Positions 47,132-55,114 of a stretch of DNA of 64,000 nucleotides are shown in pieces (position 1 is the stretch's first letter; each line of letters opens with the position of its first letter). Under the pieces are notes generated by a model. It was not told the DNA's origin and did no database searches. It saw only the letters and a program-made list of their open reading frames with translations. Both the position numbers and the translations under genes were made by a program. This stretch comes from Rhodococcus sp. IEGM 1381 (GTDB taxonomy: Bacteria > Actinomycetota > Actinomycetes > Mycobacteriales > Mycobacteriaceae), in contig NZ_JASHKQ010000001.1 in NCBI RefSeq assembly GCF_030056795.1, forward strand, positions 310,001 through 374,000, read 5' to 3'.

Positions 47132-47686
47132 ATGAGCGTCGATATCAAAGAGACCAGCCACACCAAGTTCCACGCACTTCTTCGCGACCAGATTCGCAAC
47201 GAGTTCAACGCCTCACAGCAGTACATCGCCACCGCTGTCTACTTCGCGAATGTCGACCTGCCCCAGCTGGCCAAGCACTTCTACGCGCAGTCGGTCGAAG
47301 AGCGCAACCACGCGATGATGATCGTGCAGTACTTCCTCGATCGCGACATCACGGTCGAGCTGACCGGCGTCGACGCGTCGAAGTCCGTCTTCACCGATCC
47401 TCGTGAGGCCATCGCCCTGGCGCTGGCACAGGAAGAGACCGTCACCGAGCAGATCATCGCTCTGGCGAGCACCGCACGCGAAGAGGGCGACTACCTCGGC
47501 GAGCAGTTCATGCAGTGGTTCCTCAAGGAGCAGGTCGAGGAAGTTGCCAGCATGAAGACCCTGCTCAACATCGCAGATCGCGCGGGCCACAACCTGTTCG
47601 ACCTCGAGCAGTTCGTTGCGCGCGAGATGAACACCAGCGTGGTCGCCGACGCAGGCGCACCCACCGTTGCCGGCGGATCGCTGTAG
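47132..47686 (+). CDS. bfrB: Ferritin BfrB
   Basis: A 184-residue ferritin very similar in pattern to mycobacterial BfrB (Rv3841): TKFHALLRDQIRNEFNASQQYIATAVYF, QSVEERNHAMMIVQYFLDRDI, EEGDYLGEQFMQWFLKEQVEEVASM and the C-terminal GAPTVAGGSL. The ferroxidase Glu and His residues are intact. ATG 47132 was chosen by homology; an in-frame ATG at 47096 would add 12 residues. A TATCGT element lies 7 nt before 47132, while IdeR-like sites are further upstream. It is followed by a very strong terminator. Storage of iron protects against the oxidative stress also met by sodA nearby. Confidence 0.94.
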   Translation: MSVDIKETSHTKFHALLRDQIRNEFNASQQYIATAVYFANVDLPQLAKHFYAQSVEERNHAMMIVQYFLDRDITVELTGVDASKSVFTDPREAIALALAQEETVTEQIIALASTAREEGDYLGEQFMQWFLKEQVEEVASMKTLLNIADRAGHNLFDLEQFVAREMNTSVVADAGAPTVAGGSL

Positions 47687-47723
47687 ATACCGCTGCAACT
47701 GAAGGCCGAGTAGCGCGCTCATG

Positions 47724-47767
47724 CGGGTGGCCGCCCGAACAAGGTTTCTTGTTCGGGCGGCCACCCG
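47724..47767. terminator. 20-bp perfect hairpin terminator
   Basis: A perfect 20-bp stem (47724-47743 with 47748-47767) and a 4-nt loop GTTT, followed by TTGTGCGTTTC on the plus strand. It lies between the convergent bfrB and DUF5926 genes and probably ends both. Confidence 0.85.
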
Positions 47768-47818
47768 TTGTGCGTTTCTCTGTAGTTCTTCTCGGCCGCG
47801 TTTCCCGGCCGGGTTCCG

Positions 47819-48730
47819 TCAGCGCAACGTGACCTGACGACCGCGCAGGCCATCACGTGAGCGCAGCTGCGCTGCAGTGAGCGGCGCGTCGACGGCGAGA
47901 GCTTCACTCAGCTTCTCTCCGAATTCCTTTGTGGGCGCGGCCCATTCGGTGGGGTGCATCTCGGGATCGAGATCGAACACCGGCACCAGCAATCCGTGTG
48001 TACGGAACGAACCGGCGTAGCGCGATCCCTCGCCCAGGTGCAGATCGCCCGCAGCGTGCAGCCGCGCGAGAGCGAGCATCACATCGTCTTCGCTCTCCGG
48101 TCGAACCCACCGGATGTGCGCCTTGTCGCCCGCATCCACCCACCAGGCCGCGACGACGCCGTCCGCTTCGATCCGTGCCGACGGCATGATCGCCTGATTC
48201 GCACGTTCCACGGTGGCAATCACATCGGCTGCAGGAGTGGCACTTTCGGGGATCCACCAGTTGAAGTCCTGATGGACGGTGATCTCGAGCAGCGCGGACG
48301 CGTCGAGCACATCGGTCAACGCGGGCGTGTTCTCGTCCACCTTCGCGGCTTCCAAGGACTCACCGGCGGGGGCCGTCGAGACCCAGCGCAGAGCGCTACT
48401 GATATCTGCGGCAACGTCTTTCGACTGCGTCTGTACCTGCAGGCCGACAAATCCCTCGACGGTGCCCGCTTCTTCGCGCACCAGCGCGGCGACGGCTCCG
48501 GGGAGCACCGTCGCCAGCGTGATCGTGCGGCCGTCCACGGTGATAGGCGCGGTGGCCGTCGCCGACGGCACGAACTCCCGCAGGGCTACCAGGTCGCATT
48601 CAGCGGCCAGGCCCTCGAACGGGCGAGTCGGTGCCGATTCGATGCTCGCGCGTTCTGCCTCGCGCTGCGCCAGCTTCGCCGCTCGGTTGCTGTCCTGCTT
48701 CGGTCCACTGTTTCTCTTGCTCTTACCCAC
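47819..48730 (-). CDS. DUF5926-family protein
   Basis: A 303-residue cytosolic protein, conserved in actinobacteria, of unknown function. It begins with a basic segment (GTG 48730, MGKSKRNSGPKQDSNRAAK), then an acidic alpha/beta body with FEGLAAECDLVALREFVPSA, VHQDFNWWIPE, GVVAAWWVDAGDKAHIRWVRPE and PVFDLDPEMHPTEWAAP. These are typical DUF5926 blocks; some entries label relatives as SecA-related because of the basic tail, which is not functional evidence. It lies 10 bp downstream of the GDPD gene and is probably cotranscribed. A longer in-frame extension upstream overlaps GDPD and is not supported. Confidence 0.8.
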   Translation of the reverse strand: MGKSKRNSGPKQDSNRAAKLAQREAERASIESAPTRPFEGLAAECDLVALREFVPSATATAPITVDGRTITLATVLPGAVAALVREEAGTVEGFVGLQVQTQSKDVAADISSALRWVSTAPAGESLEAAKVDENTPALTDVLDASALLEITVHQDFNWWIPESATPAADVIATVERANQAIMPSARIEADGVVAAWWVDAGDKAHIRWVRPESEDDVMLALARLHAAGDLHLGEGSRYAGSFRTHGLLVPVFDLDPEMHPTEWAAPTKEFGEKLSEALAVDAPLTAAQLRSRDGLRGRQVTLR

Positions 48731-48740
48731 GCCCGAAAAC

Positions 48741-49514
48741 CTACACGTTCTTCGATTCGAGCCAGGCTCGCGTTCGGCCGGGGTGGTTGGTGGCGATCCA
48801 TCCGACACCGAGTCTGCGGCACAGGTCCACGTCCTCTTTCTCGTCGACGGTCCACACGTAACTCGCCCGGCCCGACGCGGCGGCGCGGTCGATGATGCTC
48901 GGGTGCTCGCGCAGCGCACGAATGGACGGCCCGACCGCGGTGGCACCGACGGTCGTCGCCGCTCCTCCGCCGAGGTAGTGCGAGCTGTCGCCCAGCAGCA
49001 CCGTCGGGAGCATCGGGGCAGAGCGCCGCACACGCCAGACCGCCGACGGCGCGAACGACATGATGACCGCTCGCGAGTGGTCTGCCGATGCGGGCGCACC
49101 GATGCCGAACTTGTGCAGCTCCTCGAGTACCGCGCTCTCGATCAGCGAGCCGTAGCGCACTGGATGCTTGGTTTCGATGAACAGCTTGACCGGCTTGCTG
49201 CTCCAATCCAGCACGAGAGCGATGAGATCGTGCAGCGTCAAGAGTTCGGCGGGTTCGTCGGGTTCGCCGTAGTCGAGCGCGGCGAGGTCGGCGAAATTCA
49301 TCTCGCTGACGATCCCGGTGCCGTTCGAGGTTCTGTCGACACGACGATCGTGCACGCACACGATATGACCGTCCTTGGTCAGCCGTACATCGCACTCGAC
49401 ACCGTCTGCTCCCTCACGCAGCGCCAGGTCGTACGCCGCGAGGGTGTGTTCCTTCTTGGCCGCCGAAGCACCGCGATGTGCGACGACGAGCGGGCCGCGG
49501 CGATCGGGACTCAC
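48741..49514 (-). CDS. glpQ1: Glycerophosphodiester phosphodiesterase (GlpQ1/Rv3842c-like)
   Basis: Hydrolyses glycerophosphodiesters to glycerol-3-phosphate and an alcohol. The 257-residue GDPD TIM barrel shows VVAHRGASAAKKEHTLAAY (catalytic HR), GADGVECDVRLTKDGHIVCVHD with the metal-binding Glu/Asp and second His, KLFIETKHP, and a C-terminal YVWTVDEKEDVDL and WIATNHPG. No signal peptide is seen, so it is cytosolic. GTG 49514 overlaps the DUF4328 gene's stop as GTGA. Gene order matches Rv3842c-Rv3843c next to bfrB. Confidence 0.93.
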   Translation of the reverse strand: MSPDRRGPLVVAHRGASAAKKEHTLAAYDLALREGADGVECDVRLTKDGHIVCVHDRRVDRTSNGTGIVSEMNFADLAALDYGEPDEPAELLTLHDLIALVLDWSSKPVKLFIETKHPVRYGSLIESAVLEELHKFGIGAPASADHSRAVIMSFAPSAVWRVRRSAPMLPTVLLGDSSHYLGGGAATTVGATAVGPSIRALREHPSIIDRAAASGRASYVWTVDEKEDVDLCRRLGVGWIATNHPGRTRAWLESKNV

Positions 49515-50527
49515 GACGCCGTCACTGCATCGGGCTCGCGATCGGCAGGCTCGTCCTTCGGGCTCGCGGTGCCGGTGGCCATGACCCATCGGGTAGGTCG
49601 TGCCAGGGCCGATCCGCGCAGCGTGCGGCCCTCGAATCGTCGCATCACCGCCAGGGTGAGCACGGCCGAACCCGCAGCTACTGCCGCGACGACCGCCGCC
49701 AGGAGAACTCCATCGGCCCGGGCTTGCAGGCTGCCCTGCAGATTCCACAACAGTTGGACGACCACCAGTGCGTTGCTCGCGGCCCAGACACCCCACCAGA
49801 TGCGCACCAGAGACAGCTCGCGGTGCACGTCGGCCTCGGTGTCACCGCGCAGTCGGGCCAGCTCGGTCAGGTACACACCGGGCATGACGATGCGCACGAG
49901 CGGCAGCATCGACAACAGCAGCATCCACCGCACCGATCGCGGATCGGTCGCGCCAGCGGCGGCGAAAGCGAGTCGACGTTGCCGGATCAACCAGCAAGAC
50001 GACCCGACGAGAGCGAACAGGCCGACGACGAGCGAACCCACCTGAGCGAAATACACCAACGCGTCGGATACGGCCAGGGTGATCGGCGAGAGAAGTCGGG
50101 TGCGGTTGTACAGCAGAATTCCGTAGCGAAACGCCTCGGCGAACGCGCCGAGAGCCAGCAGCAGCGCGGTGACGACGACGAGCAATTGCGCGTTCGCGGC
50201 GTACTGCTCGACGCGTCCCACCGGCCGGTTCGCCGCCGGATCGCGCGGGATGTCACGCAAGCCCCAGGGAGGCGTCGAATCATAGTGCGGCGTCGGCGTC
50301 GGGGCTGCGGTTCGAGTCTTGCGAGTGGATGTCGAGCGCGACGTCGCTGGGCGTGCGACCCAGCGGAAGTTTCGTCGGCCCTGCGCAGGTGCCTGGGTCG
50401 ATACCGGCGAGAGCAGGACGCCATGGCAGCGCGGGCACCACGTGCCCGGCCGTGCACCGACCGCCCAGCGAGTGCTGCAGCGGGCACAGACCTGGAACGC
50501 CTGTGCGCGTCCCCGCGGTGCCGTCAT
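49511..50527 (-). CDS. DUF4328 membrane protein with N-terminal zinc ribbon (Rv3843c-like)
   Basis: A 338-residue membrane protein of unknown function. The N-terminus has two CxxC pairs, VCARCSTRW and WCPRCHG, forming a zinc ribbon. A basic/Pro-rich linker follows, then about six helices (from about residue 130), with conserved VYFAQVGSLVVGLFALVGSSCW and the DUF4328-like RMLLLSMLPLVRIVMPGVYLTELARLRG region. The ATG directly abuts the rhodanese stop (TAG-ATG), so the rhodanese, this gene, glpQ1 and DUF5926 form one operon. Confidence 0.85.
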   Translation of the reverse strand: MTAPRGRAQAFQVCARCSTRWAVGARPGTWCPRCHGVLLSPVSTQAPAQGRRNFRWVARPATSRSTSTRKTRTAAPTPTPHYDSTPPWGLRDIPRDPAANRPVGRVEQYAANAQLLVVVTALLLALGAFAEAFRYGILLYNRTRLLSPITLAVSDALVYFAQVGSLVVGLFALVGSSCWLIRQRRLAFAAAGATDPRSVRWMLLLSMLPLVRIVMPGVYLTELARLRGDTEADVHRELSLVRIWWGVWAASNALVVVQLLWNLQGSLQARADGVLLAAVVAAVAAGSAVLTLAVMRRFEGRTLRGSALARPTRWVMATGTASPKDEPADREPDAVTAS

Positions 50528-50878
50528 CTAGATGATTCTCGGTTCGTGGGAGTTGTCGTCGCGCTCGATCGGTCGACCTGCGGCCTGCCAGGCGAGCATC
50601 CCACCGTCGACGTTGATCGCCTCGAAACCCACTCGATTCAGGTATTCGACGACGCGGGCCGACCGAGCACCGGCTTTGCAGACGACGTAGACCTCGGATT
50701 GATTGTCGATCTCACCGGTGCGAGACGGGATGTCGCTCATCGGGATGTGGACGGCTTCAGGCGCGTGTCCGGCCTGCCACTCCTCGGGTTCACGTACGTC
50801 GAGCAGTAGTGCCGTCTCGGGAAACGGCACCGGGAGTCGGTCGACGGTGACGGCGGGCGGCTGCTCGGGGTGAGACAC
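50528..50878 (-). CDS. Rhodanese-like sulfurtransferase
   Basis: A 116-residue single-domain rhodanese. It has LLLDVREPEEWQAGHAPEAVHIPMSDIP and the active-site loop VVCKAGARSARVVEYL with catalytic Cys (about residue 68), then GMLAWQAAGRP. It probably moves sulfane sulfur or detoxifies cyanide/persulfide; the exact role is unknown. The start is GTG 50878. It is the first gene of a four-gene minus-strand unit. The 276-bp region upstream holds DnaA-box-like sequences. Confidence 0.92.
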   Translation of the reverse strand: MSHPEQPPAVTVDRLPVPFPETALLLDVREPEEWQAGHAPEAVHIPMSDIPSRTGEIDNQSEVYVVCKAGARSARVVEYLNRVGFEAINVDGGMLAWQAAGRPIERDDNSHEPRII

Positions 50879-50975
50879 TCCTCGATCTTGTCACGGCTTC
50901 GCGCGGGGCTGCCACCCGTGTCCCGACCACTCGACTGACGTGACGCTATGACCTGCGTCACTCACGTCACAGAAG

Positions 50976-51094
50976 TTATCCACAGTATCCACAGGTTGAT
51001 GCACAGAATCGGGGCCTGTGCCGGTTTCTATCCACAGGTCAGAGCGCCGAGCCGGTCTCGCGGTGTACCGAATACCAACGCAGGTTGTGGATCG
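50976..51094. promoter_or_regulatory. Cluster of DnaA-box-like sequences
   Basis: TTATCCACA at 50976-50984 is a perfect consensus DnaA box. GTATCCACA (50985-50993) and CTATCCACA (51028-51036) follow, and TGTGGATCG (51086-51094) is an inverted match. An inverted repeat GTGACGC/GCGTCAC lies just upstream (50940-50961). It occupies the gap between the divergent rhodanese and LLM genes. There is no dnaA or dnaN in the window, so it is unlikely to be oriC. Confidence 0.6.
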
Positions 51095-51154
51095 ATGGTG
51101 ATTTGACACAGCGACCGTCTGCGCCCCGTGTGTTCGCTGTTTAGGCTGGCGAAC

Positions 51155-52090
51155 ATGACTTCCGTAGAACTGCGCATCTTCACCGAACCGCAACAAGGTG
51201 CCACGTACGACGACCTTCTCCGCGTTGCGAAGGCAGCCGAGGAATTCGGCTACGGCGCATTCTTCCGATCCGACCACTACCTCGCGATGAGCGGCGACGG
51301 CGGTCCCGGGCCCACCGACGCCTGGATCACGCTGGCAGGCCTGGCCCGCGAGACGTCGACCATTCGGCTCGGCACACTCGTCACCTCGGCCACCTTCCGC
51401 TACCCGGGACCACTGGCCATCAGCGTCGCGCAGGTCGACGCCATGAGCGGCGGCCGCGTCGACCTCGGCCTCGGTGCCGGCTGGTTCGAGGACGAGCACA
51501 AGGCCTACGGCATCCCGTTCCCGCCGCTCGGTGAGCGTTTCGACCGGCTCGAAGAGCAACTCGCCGTCATCACCGGACTCTGGGACACCCCCGTCGGCAA
51601 AACGTTCTCGTACGACGGGAAGCACTACCCCGTCACGGGCTCCCCCGCGCTCCCGAAGCCGGTGCAGACCCCGCACCCGCCCATCGTCATCGGTGGCGGC
51701 GGAAAGAAGCGCACTCCGGCACTCGCTGCGAAGTACGCCGACGAATTCAACATCCCCTTCGCCTCGCTGGCCGACACCGAGACCCAGTTCGGTCGCGTCC
51801 GCGCGGCCTGCGCAGCCGCCGACCGCGATCCGGACTCCCTCGTCTACTCCAATGCCCTCGTACTGTGCTGCGGCCGCACCGAAGAAGACATCGCTCGACG
51901 CGCCGCTGCCATCGGCCGTGAGGTATCGGAGTTACGCGAGAACGGTGCCGCAGGTAGCCCCGCCGAACTGGTCGACAAGATCGGCAGCTTCGGAGCCGTC
52001 GGAGCCACCCGGGTGTACCTGCAGACCATGGACCTCACCGATCTCGATCACCTCGAACTCGTCGCCTCCGAGGTTCTCCCGCAGCTGTAG
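51155..52090 (+). CDS. LLM-class F420-dependent oxidoreductase (TIGR03560-like)
   Basis: A 311-residue luciferase-like oxidoreductase, probably using F420. Motifs are FFRSDHYLAM, MSGGRVDLGLGAGWFEDEHKAYGIPFPP, HPPIVIGGGGKKRTPALAAKYADEFN and a C-terminal YLQTMDLTDLDHLEL. The pattern fits the TIGR03560 subgroup and differs from the one at 2590. ATG 51155 has TAGGCT 7 nt upstream, a leaderless-type promoter; the preceding gap also carries DnaA-box-like sequences. The substrate is unknown. Confidence 0.88.
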   Translation: MTSVELRIFTEPQQGATYDDLLRVAKAAEEFGYGAFFRSDHYLAMSGDGGPGPTDAWITLAGLARETSTIRLGTLVTSATFRYPGPLAISVAQVDAMSGGRVDLGLGAGWFEDEHKAYGIPFPPLGERFDRLEEQLAVITGLWDTPVGKTFSYDGKHYPVTGSPALPKPVQTPHPPIVIGGGGKKRTPALAAKYADEFNIPFASLADTETQFGRVRAACAAADRDPDSLVYSNALVLCCGRTEEDIARRAAAIGREVSELRENGAAGSPAELVDKIGSFGAVGATRVYLQTMDLTDLDHLELVASEVLPQL

Positions 52091-52125
52091 CCCGCCCCGA
52101 TCGCCCCACCCGGAGTCCACTCGAC

Positions 52126-52161
52126 GTGACATCGACCCCCGAAAAGGTCACTAGATGTCAC
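52126..52161. repeat. Short dyad between convergent genes
   Basis: GTGACATC (52126-52133) pairs with GATGTCAC (52154-52161), with an inner ACC/GGT extension possible. It lies between the LLM gene and the convergent acyltransferase gene. It may be a weak terminator; no T-tract follows. Confidence 0.4.
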
Positions 52162-52185
52162 ATTGAGTACCCAGGGGGCGTCGGG

Positions 52186-53325
52186 TCAGGCTGCGGATCG
52201 AGCACGGAGGCGTGCGTAGGTCGAGCTGATGTGTCGAGCCGCGGGCAGTTCGATCCAGCGGTACATGATTTCGGCGAGTACCGCCGTGCCGGCGAGGAAG
52301 GCCAGCACGGCGGCGCTGGGGCCCAGGTGCGGTTCGACGGTGGCGTAGATGCGGTAGAGCACAAGAGTGTGGATCAGATAGATCGCGTAGCTACGCGTGC
52401 CGATCCAGTGGACGACGGGCCAGCGGGTGACGGGGCCGTCGTATCGGGCCAGGATCAGGACGGTTCCGGTGATGACCAGCAGGGTCCACAGGTAGGTGTC
52501 GCCCATCCAGAAGGTGTGGACGTCGATGGAGAGTCTGATGACTTCGATCTGCGCGATGACACCGAGGACCACCCATCGCCAGTCGACCAGTTTCGCCCAG
52601 CCGAGATAGATGATCTGGCCGAGGAAGAGGGTCGGTAGTACGCCCGCGACCTTCGTCAGGAACGGGATTGTGTAGGGCTGCGGCAGGTAGAGGTTGTAGG
52701 CGATGACCACGGCGCACAGTGCGGCTCCGACCAGCGGCACCACGATGGGCCGGGTGCGCAGCGGCCCGCGCATGGCAACGCAGTAGAGGTAGAACACTAT
52801 TTGCACGACGAGCGTCCAGGTGACCCCGAGGACGGCGACTTCGGGTCGAAGAAAGAAGCCGCCGAGGAAAAAGCTGAGCACAGCCTCGCCGTTGGTGATT
52901 CCGGGTTGACCGCTGAACATCCCGTTGAGGCCGAGCTTGACGAGGATGACCGCCAGTGCGACGGCGAACCAGAGTGCAGGGATCAAGCGGGCGAGACGCG
53001 CGACCATGAAGTCCCGACGCGAGTGCCGCATCGCCGATCGGGTGATCAGCAGGCCGGTGAGCAGCATGAACATACTGACGCCGACGAAGGACAGGTGCAG
53101 GTTCAGTCCCGCGTTCTCGATGAGGATGGTGTTGACCAGGTCGATCACCCACCAGCCACCGCCGATGTCGTCGATCAGATAGAACGAAATGTGTGAGTAC
53201 AGGACTGCGAAAACGGCGATGACGCGAAGGAGGTCGGCACCGTTCATCTGAACTCGAGGGGCGGTAACCGGCTCTACGACGGCGGAGTCCTCGACCGTAT
53301 TTCGGCTCGGTCGGTCCCCTTCCAC
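52186..53325 (-). CDS. Acyltransferase-3 family membrane protein
   Basis: A 379-residue integral membrane O-acyltransferase (OafA/YrhL type) with about ten helices. It begins near GADLLRVIAVFAVLYSHISF, where family members have their conserved N-terminal Arg and catalytic His (here SHISF). GVSMFMLLTGLLITRSAMRHSRRDFMVARLARLIPALW is the usual second block. It probably acylates a surface glycan or lipid. It starts with GTG 53325. A proline-free cytoplasmic C-terminus ends RLRARSAA. The neighbours give no hint of the acceptor. Confidence 0.88.
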   Translation of the reverse strand: MEGDRPSRNTVEDSAVVEPVTAPRVQMNGADLLRVIAVFAVLYSHISFYLIDDIGGGWWVIDLVNTILIENAGLNLHLSFVGVSMFMLLTGLLITRSAMRHSRRDFMVARLARLIPALWFAVALAVILVKLGLNGMFSGQPGITNGEAVLSFFLGGFFLRPEVAVLGVTWTLVVQIVFYLYCVAMRGPLRTRPIVVPLVGAALCAVVIAYNLYLPQPYTIPFLTKVAGVLPTLFLGQIIYLGWAKLVDWRWVVLGVIAQIEVIRLSIDVHTFWMGDTYLWTLLVITGTVLILARYDGPVTRWPVVHWIGTRSYAIYLIHTLVLYRIYATVEPHLGPSAAVLAFLAGTAVLAEIMYRWIELPAARHISSTYARLRARSAA

Positions 53326-53584
53326 ACCCGCGAGTTTAGGTTCCGTTCAACTTCAGGACCAATCCAGACCCGCTCCGCAACTGTTTCGTGATATTCGGAG
53401 CGAATTCGCAGCCCCGAATTCCGTTGTCTTGTTCACGTGAATTTATTCCGAGAAAAGCATCTCGGTTACAACGGTTGCACAAGGGGTACGAATGAGATTG
53501 GGTTGAACCCTACGAAAGATCCGCAGTAGGACGAACGTGCCCGCATCACGCGATGGGTACGGCGTCGCTAGAGAAGGGAACCAC

Positions 53585-54208
53585 GTGTCCGAGTACACCT
53601 TGCCCGACCTTGATTTCGATTACTCCGCCCTCGAGCCGCACATCTCGGGCGAGATCAACGAGCTGCACCATTCCAAGCACCACGCCACCTATGTAGCGGG
53701 CGCGAACACCGCGGTCGAGAAGCTCGCCGCAGCGCGCGACAACGACGACCACGCAGCCATCTTCCTGCACGAGAAGAACCTCGCATTCCACCTCGGTGGC
53801 CACGTCAACCACTCCATCTGGTGGAAGAACCTTTCGCCCAACGGTGGCGACAAGCCCGAGGGTGAGCTCGGTGCCGCGATCGACGACCAGTTCGGTTCGT
53901 TCGACAAGTTCCGCGCACAGTTCACCGCTGCCGCAAACGGCCTGCAGGGCTCCGGCTGGGCCGTGCTGGGCTACGACTCGCTGGGCAAGAAGCTCCTCAC
54001 CTTCCAGCTCTACGATCAGCAGGCCAACGTGCCGCTCGGCATCATCCCGCTGCTCCAGGTCGACATGTGGGAGCATGCCTTCTACCTGCAGTACAAGAAC
54101 GTCAAGGCCGATTACGTGAAGGCGTTCTGGAACGTCGTCAACTGGGCCGACGTCCAGGCTCGTTTCGAGGCCGCCACGTCGAAGACCCCGGGTCTGATCT
54201 TCCCGTAG
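53585..54208 (+). CDS. sodA: Superoxide dismutase (Fe/Mn)
   Basis: Dismutates superoxide. The 207-residue product matches mycobacterial SodA almost block for block: [58 protein letters not shown] and [16 protein letters not shown]. Metal ligands are His28, His76, Asp160 and His164. The metal (Fe or Mn) cannot be read from the ligands alone. GTG 53585 has GAAGGGA upstream. It has no signal peptide, although mycobacterial SodA is found outside cells. A strong terminator follows. The gene is next to a Mn-riboswitch-controlled transporter. Confidence 0.96.
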   Translation: MSEYTLPDLDFDYSALEPHISGEINELHHSKHHATYVAGANTAVEKLAAARDNDDHAAIFLHEKNLAFHLGGHVNHSIWWKNLSPNGGDKPEGELGAAIDDQFGSFDKFRAQFTAAANGLQGSGWAVLGYDSLGKKLLTFQLYDQQANVPLGIIPLLQVDMWEHAFYLQYKNVKADYVKAFWNVVNWADVQARFEAATSKTPGLIFP

Positions 54209-54219
54209 TCATCTCGTCA

Positions 54220-54257
54220 CGAGAGGGCCGGTGCGTAACTGTGCACCGGCCCTCTCG
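54220..54257 (+). terminator. Rho-independent terminator after sodA
   Basis: A perfect 15-bp GC-rich stem (CGAGAGGGCCGGTGC at 54220-54234 with 54243-54257), 8-nt loop and CGTTTCG tail, starting 12 bp after the sodA stop. Confidence 0.85.
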
Positions 54258-54379
54258 CGTTTCGAAATCCGGCTGGCACTCTCCCCATCCTGTGTGCCAG
54301 CCGTTTTCGGGTCATCCTTCTCCTTACCCAACGTCGTGTACCCGGCTTCTGCCTCGTACCTGTCTGGGAGGGATGCGCA

Positions 54380-54907
54380 ATGGACGATCGAAATCTCATC
54401 GGAGTCTCGCCTTTTCACGCCGCCGGTCTGCTACGCGGGTTCGTGATCTCCGGCCGTTGGCCGGACACCACCAAGGAGTGGGCCCAGTTTCTGGCGCTGG
54501 CCGTTCGGGTTGCGTCGATGCCGGGTCTGTTGGCGACGTCGACGGTGTTCGGGGTGCGGGAGGAGTTGCCCGAAGATCCCGAGCCAGGGACGGTCGGCCT
54601 GGTGGTCGCCGAGGGGCCCGTTATCGGCGATTTCGCGCTGGCTCCCGGACGGTTCTCGGCCCGTCAGCCGGCCGCATTGCTGATGCTGCATCCGCCGTCG
54701 GAGACGACGCCCTCACTGCCGGAGTGTGCCGGCGCTGCGTCCGGTTGCGTTCTGCTGCCGGGTCTTCCGCATCTCGGCCTCGATCACCGGGCTGCGTGGG
54801 TGGAAGCCGAATCCGACGGCACCGTGACGTCGATGGTCAGTCGGGTCGGCCTCGATCCGATCAGCGATCCCGACACCGCAGTTTTGGCCATGCTTCTCGC
54901 CTCCTGA
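54380..54907 (+). CDS. Conserved hypothetical protein (Rv3847-like)
   Basis: A 175-residue cytosolic protein from ATG 54380 with GGGAGGG upstream. It has GLLRGFVISGRWPDTTKEWAQFLALAVR, GTVGLVVAEGPVIGDFALAPGRF and an Ala/Leu-rich C-terminus. No domain or motif was recognised. Its place directly after sodA and its size agree with M. tuberculosis Rv3847 (177 aa), also uncharacterised. It has three Cys, two in ECAGAASGCVLLPG, which could bind metal or form a disulfide; that is speculation. Confidence 0.75.
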   Translation: MDDRNLIGVSPFHAAGLLRGFVISGRWPDTTKEWAQFLALAVRVASMPGLLATSTVFGVREELPEDPEPGTVGLVVAEGPVIGDFALAPGRFSARQPAALLMLHPPSETTPSLPECAGAASGCVLLPGLPHLGLDHRAAWVEAESDGTVTSMVSRVGLDPISDPDTAVLAMLLAS

Positions 54908-54992
54908 CCGCTCCCCGCACACCATTTTTCGGGTGCCCAAACTTATTGGCGCATTGGACAATTCGCGAAACGGCACTTAGAGTCGTCGGCAG

Positions 54993-55106
54993 CGAAGGGG
55001 AGTAGCCCCCAATCAACGTGTCGACATACTGGTCGTAAAACTGCGACCCGGCACCTGAACCGGTACCCCCGGTGGGCGAGACCTTCGGTCCGTTCGACGA
55101 CCGAGG
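54993..55106 (+). ncRNA. yybP-ykoY manganese riboswitch
   Basis: The aptamer starts with the class signature AAGGGGAGTAGC (54995-55006) and ends with GGGCGAGACCTTCG (55074-55087). P1 pairs CGAAGG (54993-54998) with CCTTCG (55082-55087). An alternative hairpin TCGGTC (55085-55090) with GACCGA (55099-55104) overlaps both P1 and the GAGGAG ribosome site. Mn2+ binding should therefore expose the ribosome site of the GDT1-type gene. Confidence 0.9.
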
Positions 55107-55114
55107 AGTCTGCT

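Noticed and set aside
48731..49099. Extension of the DUF5926 gene into the GDPD gene
   Set aside because: The extra residues are Arg/Ser-rich and correspond to an alternative frame of the GDPD gene; GDPD motifs are clear in the other frame.
50976..51094. Chromosomal replication origin
   Set aside because: DnaA-box-like sequences are present but there is no dnaA, dnaN, AT-rich unwinding region or typical gene order, so oriC is not supported.
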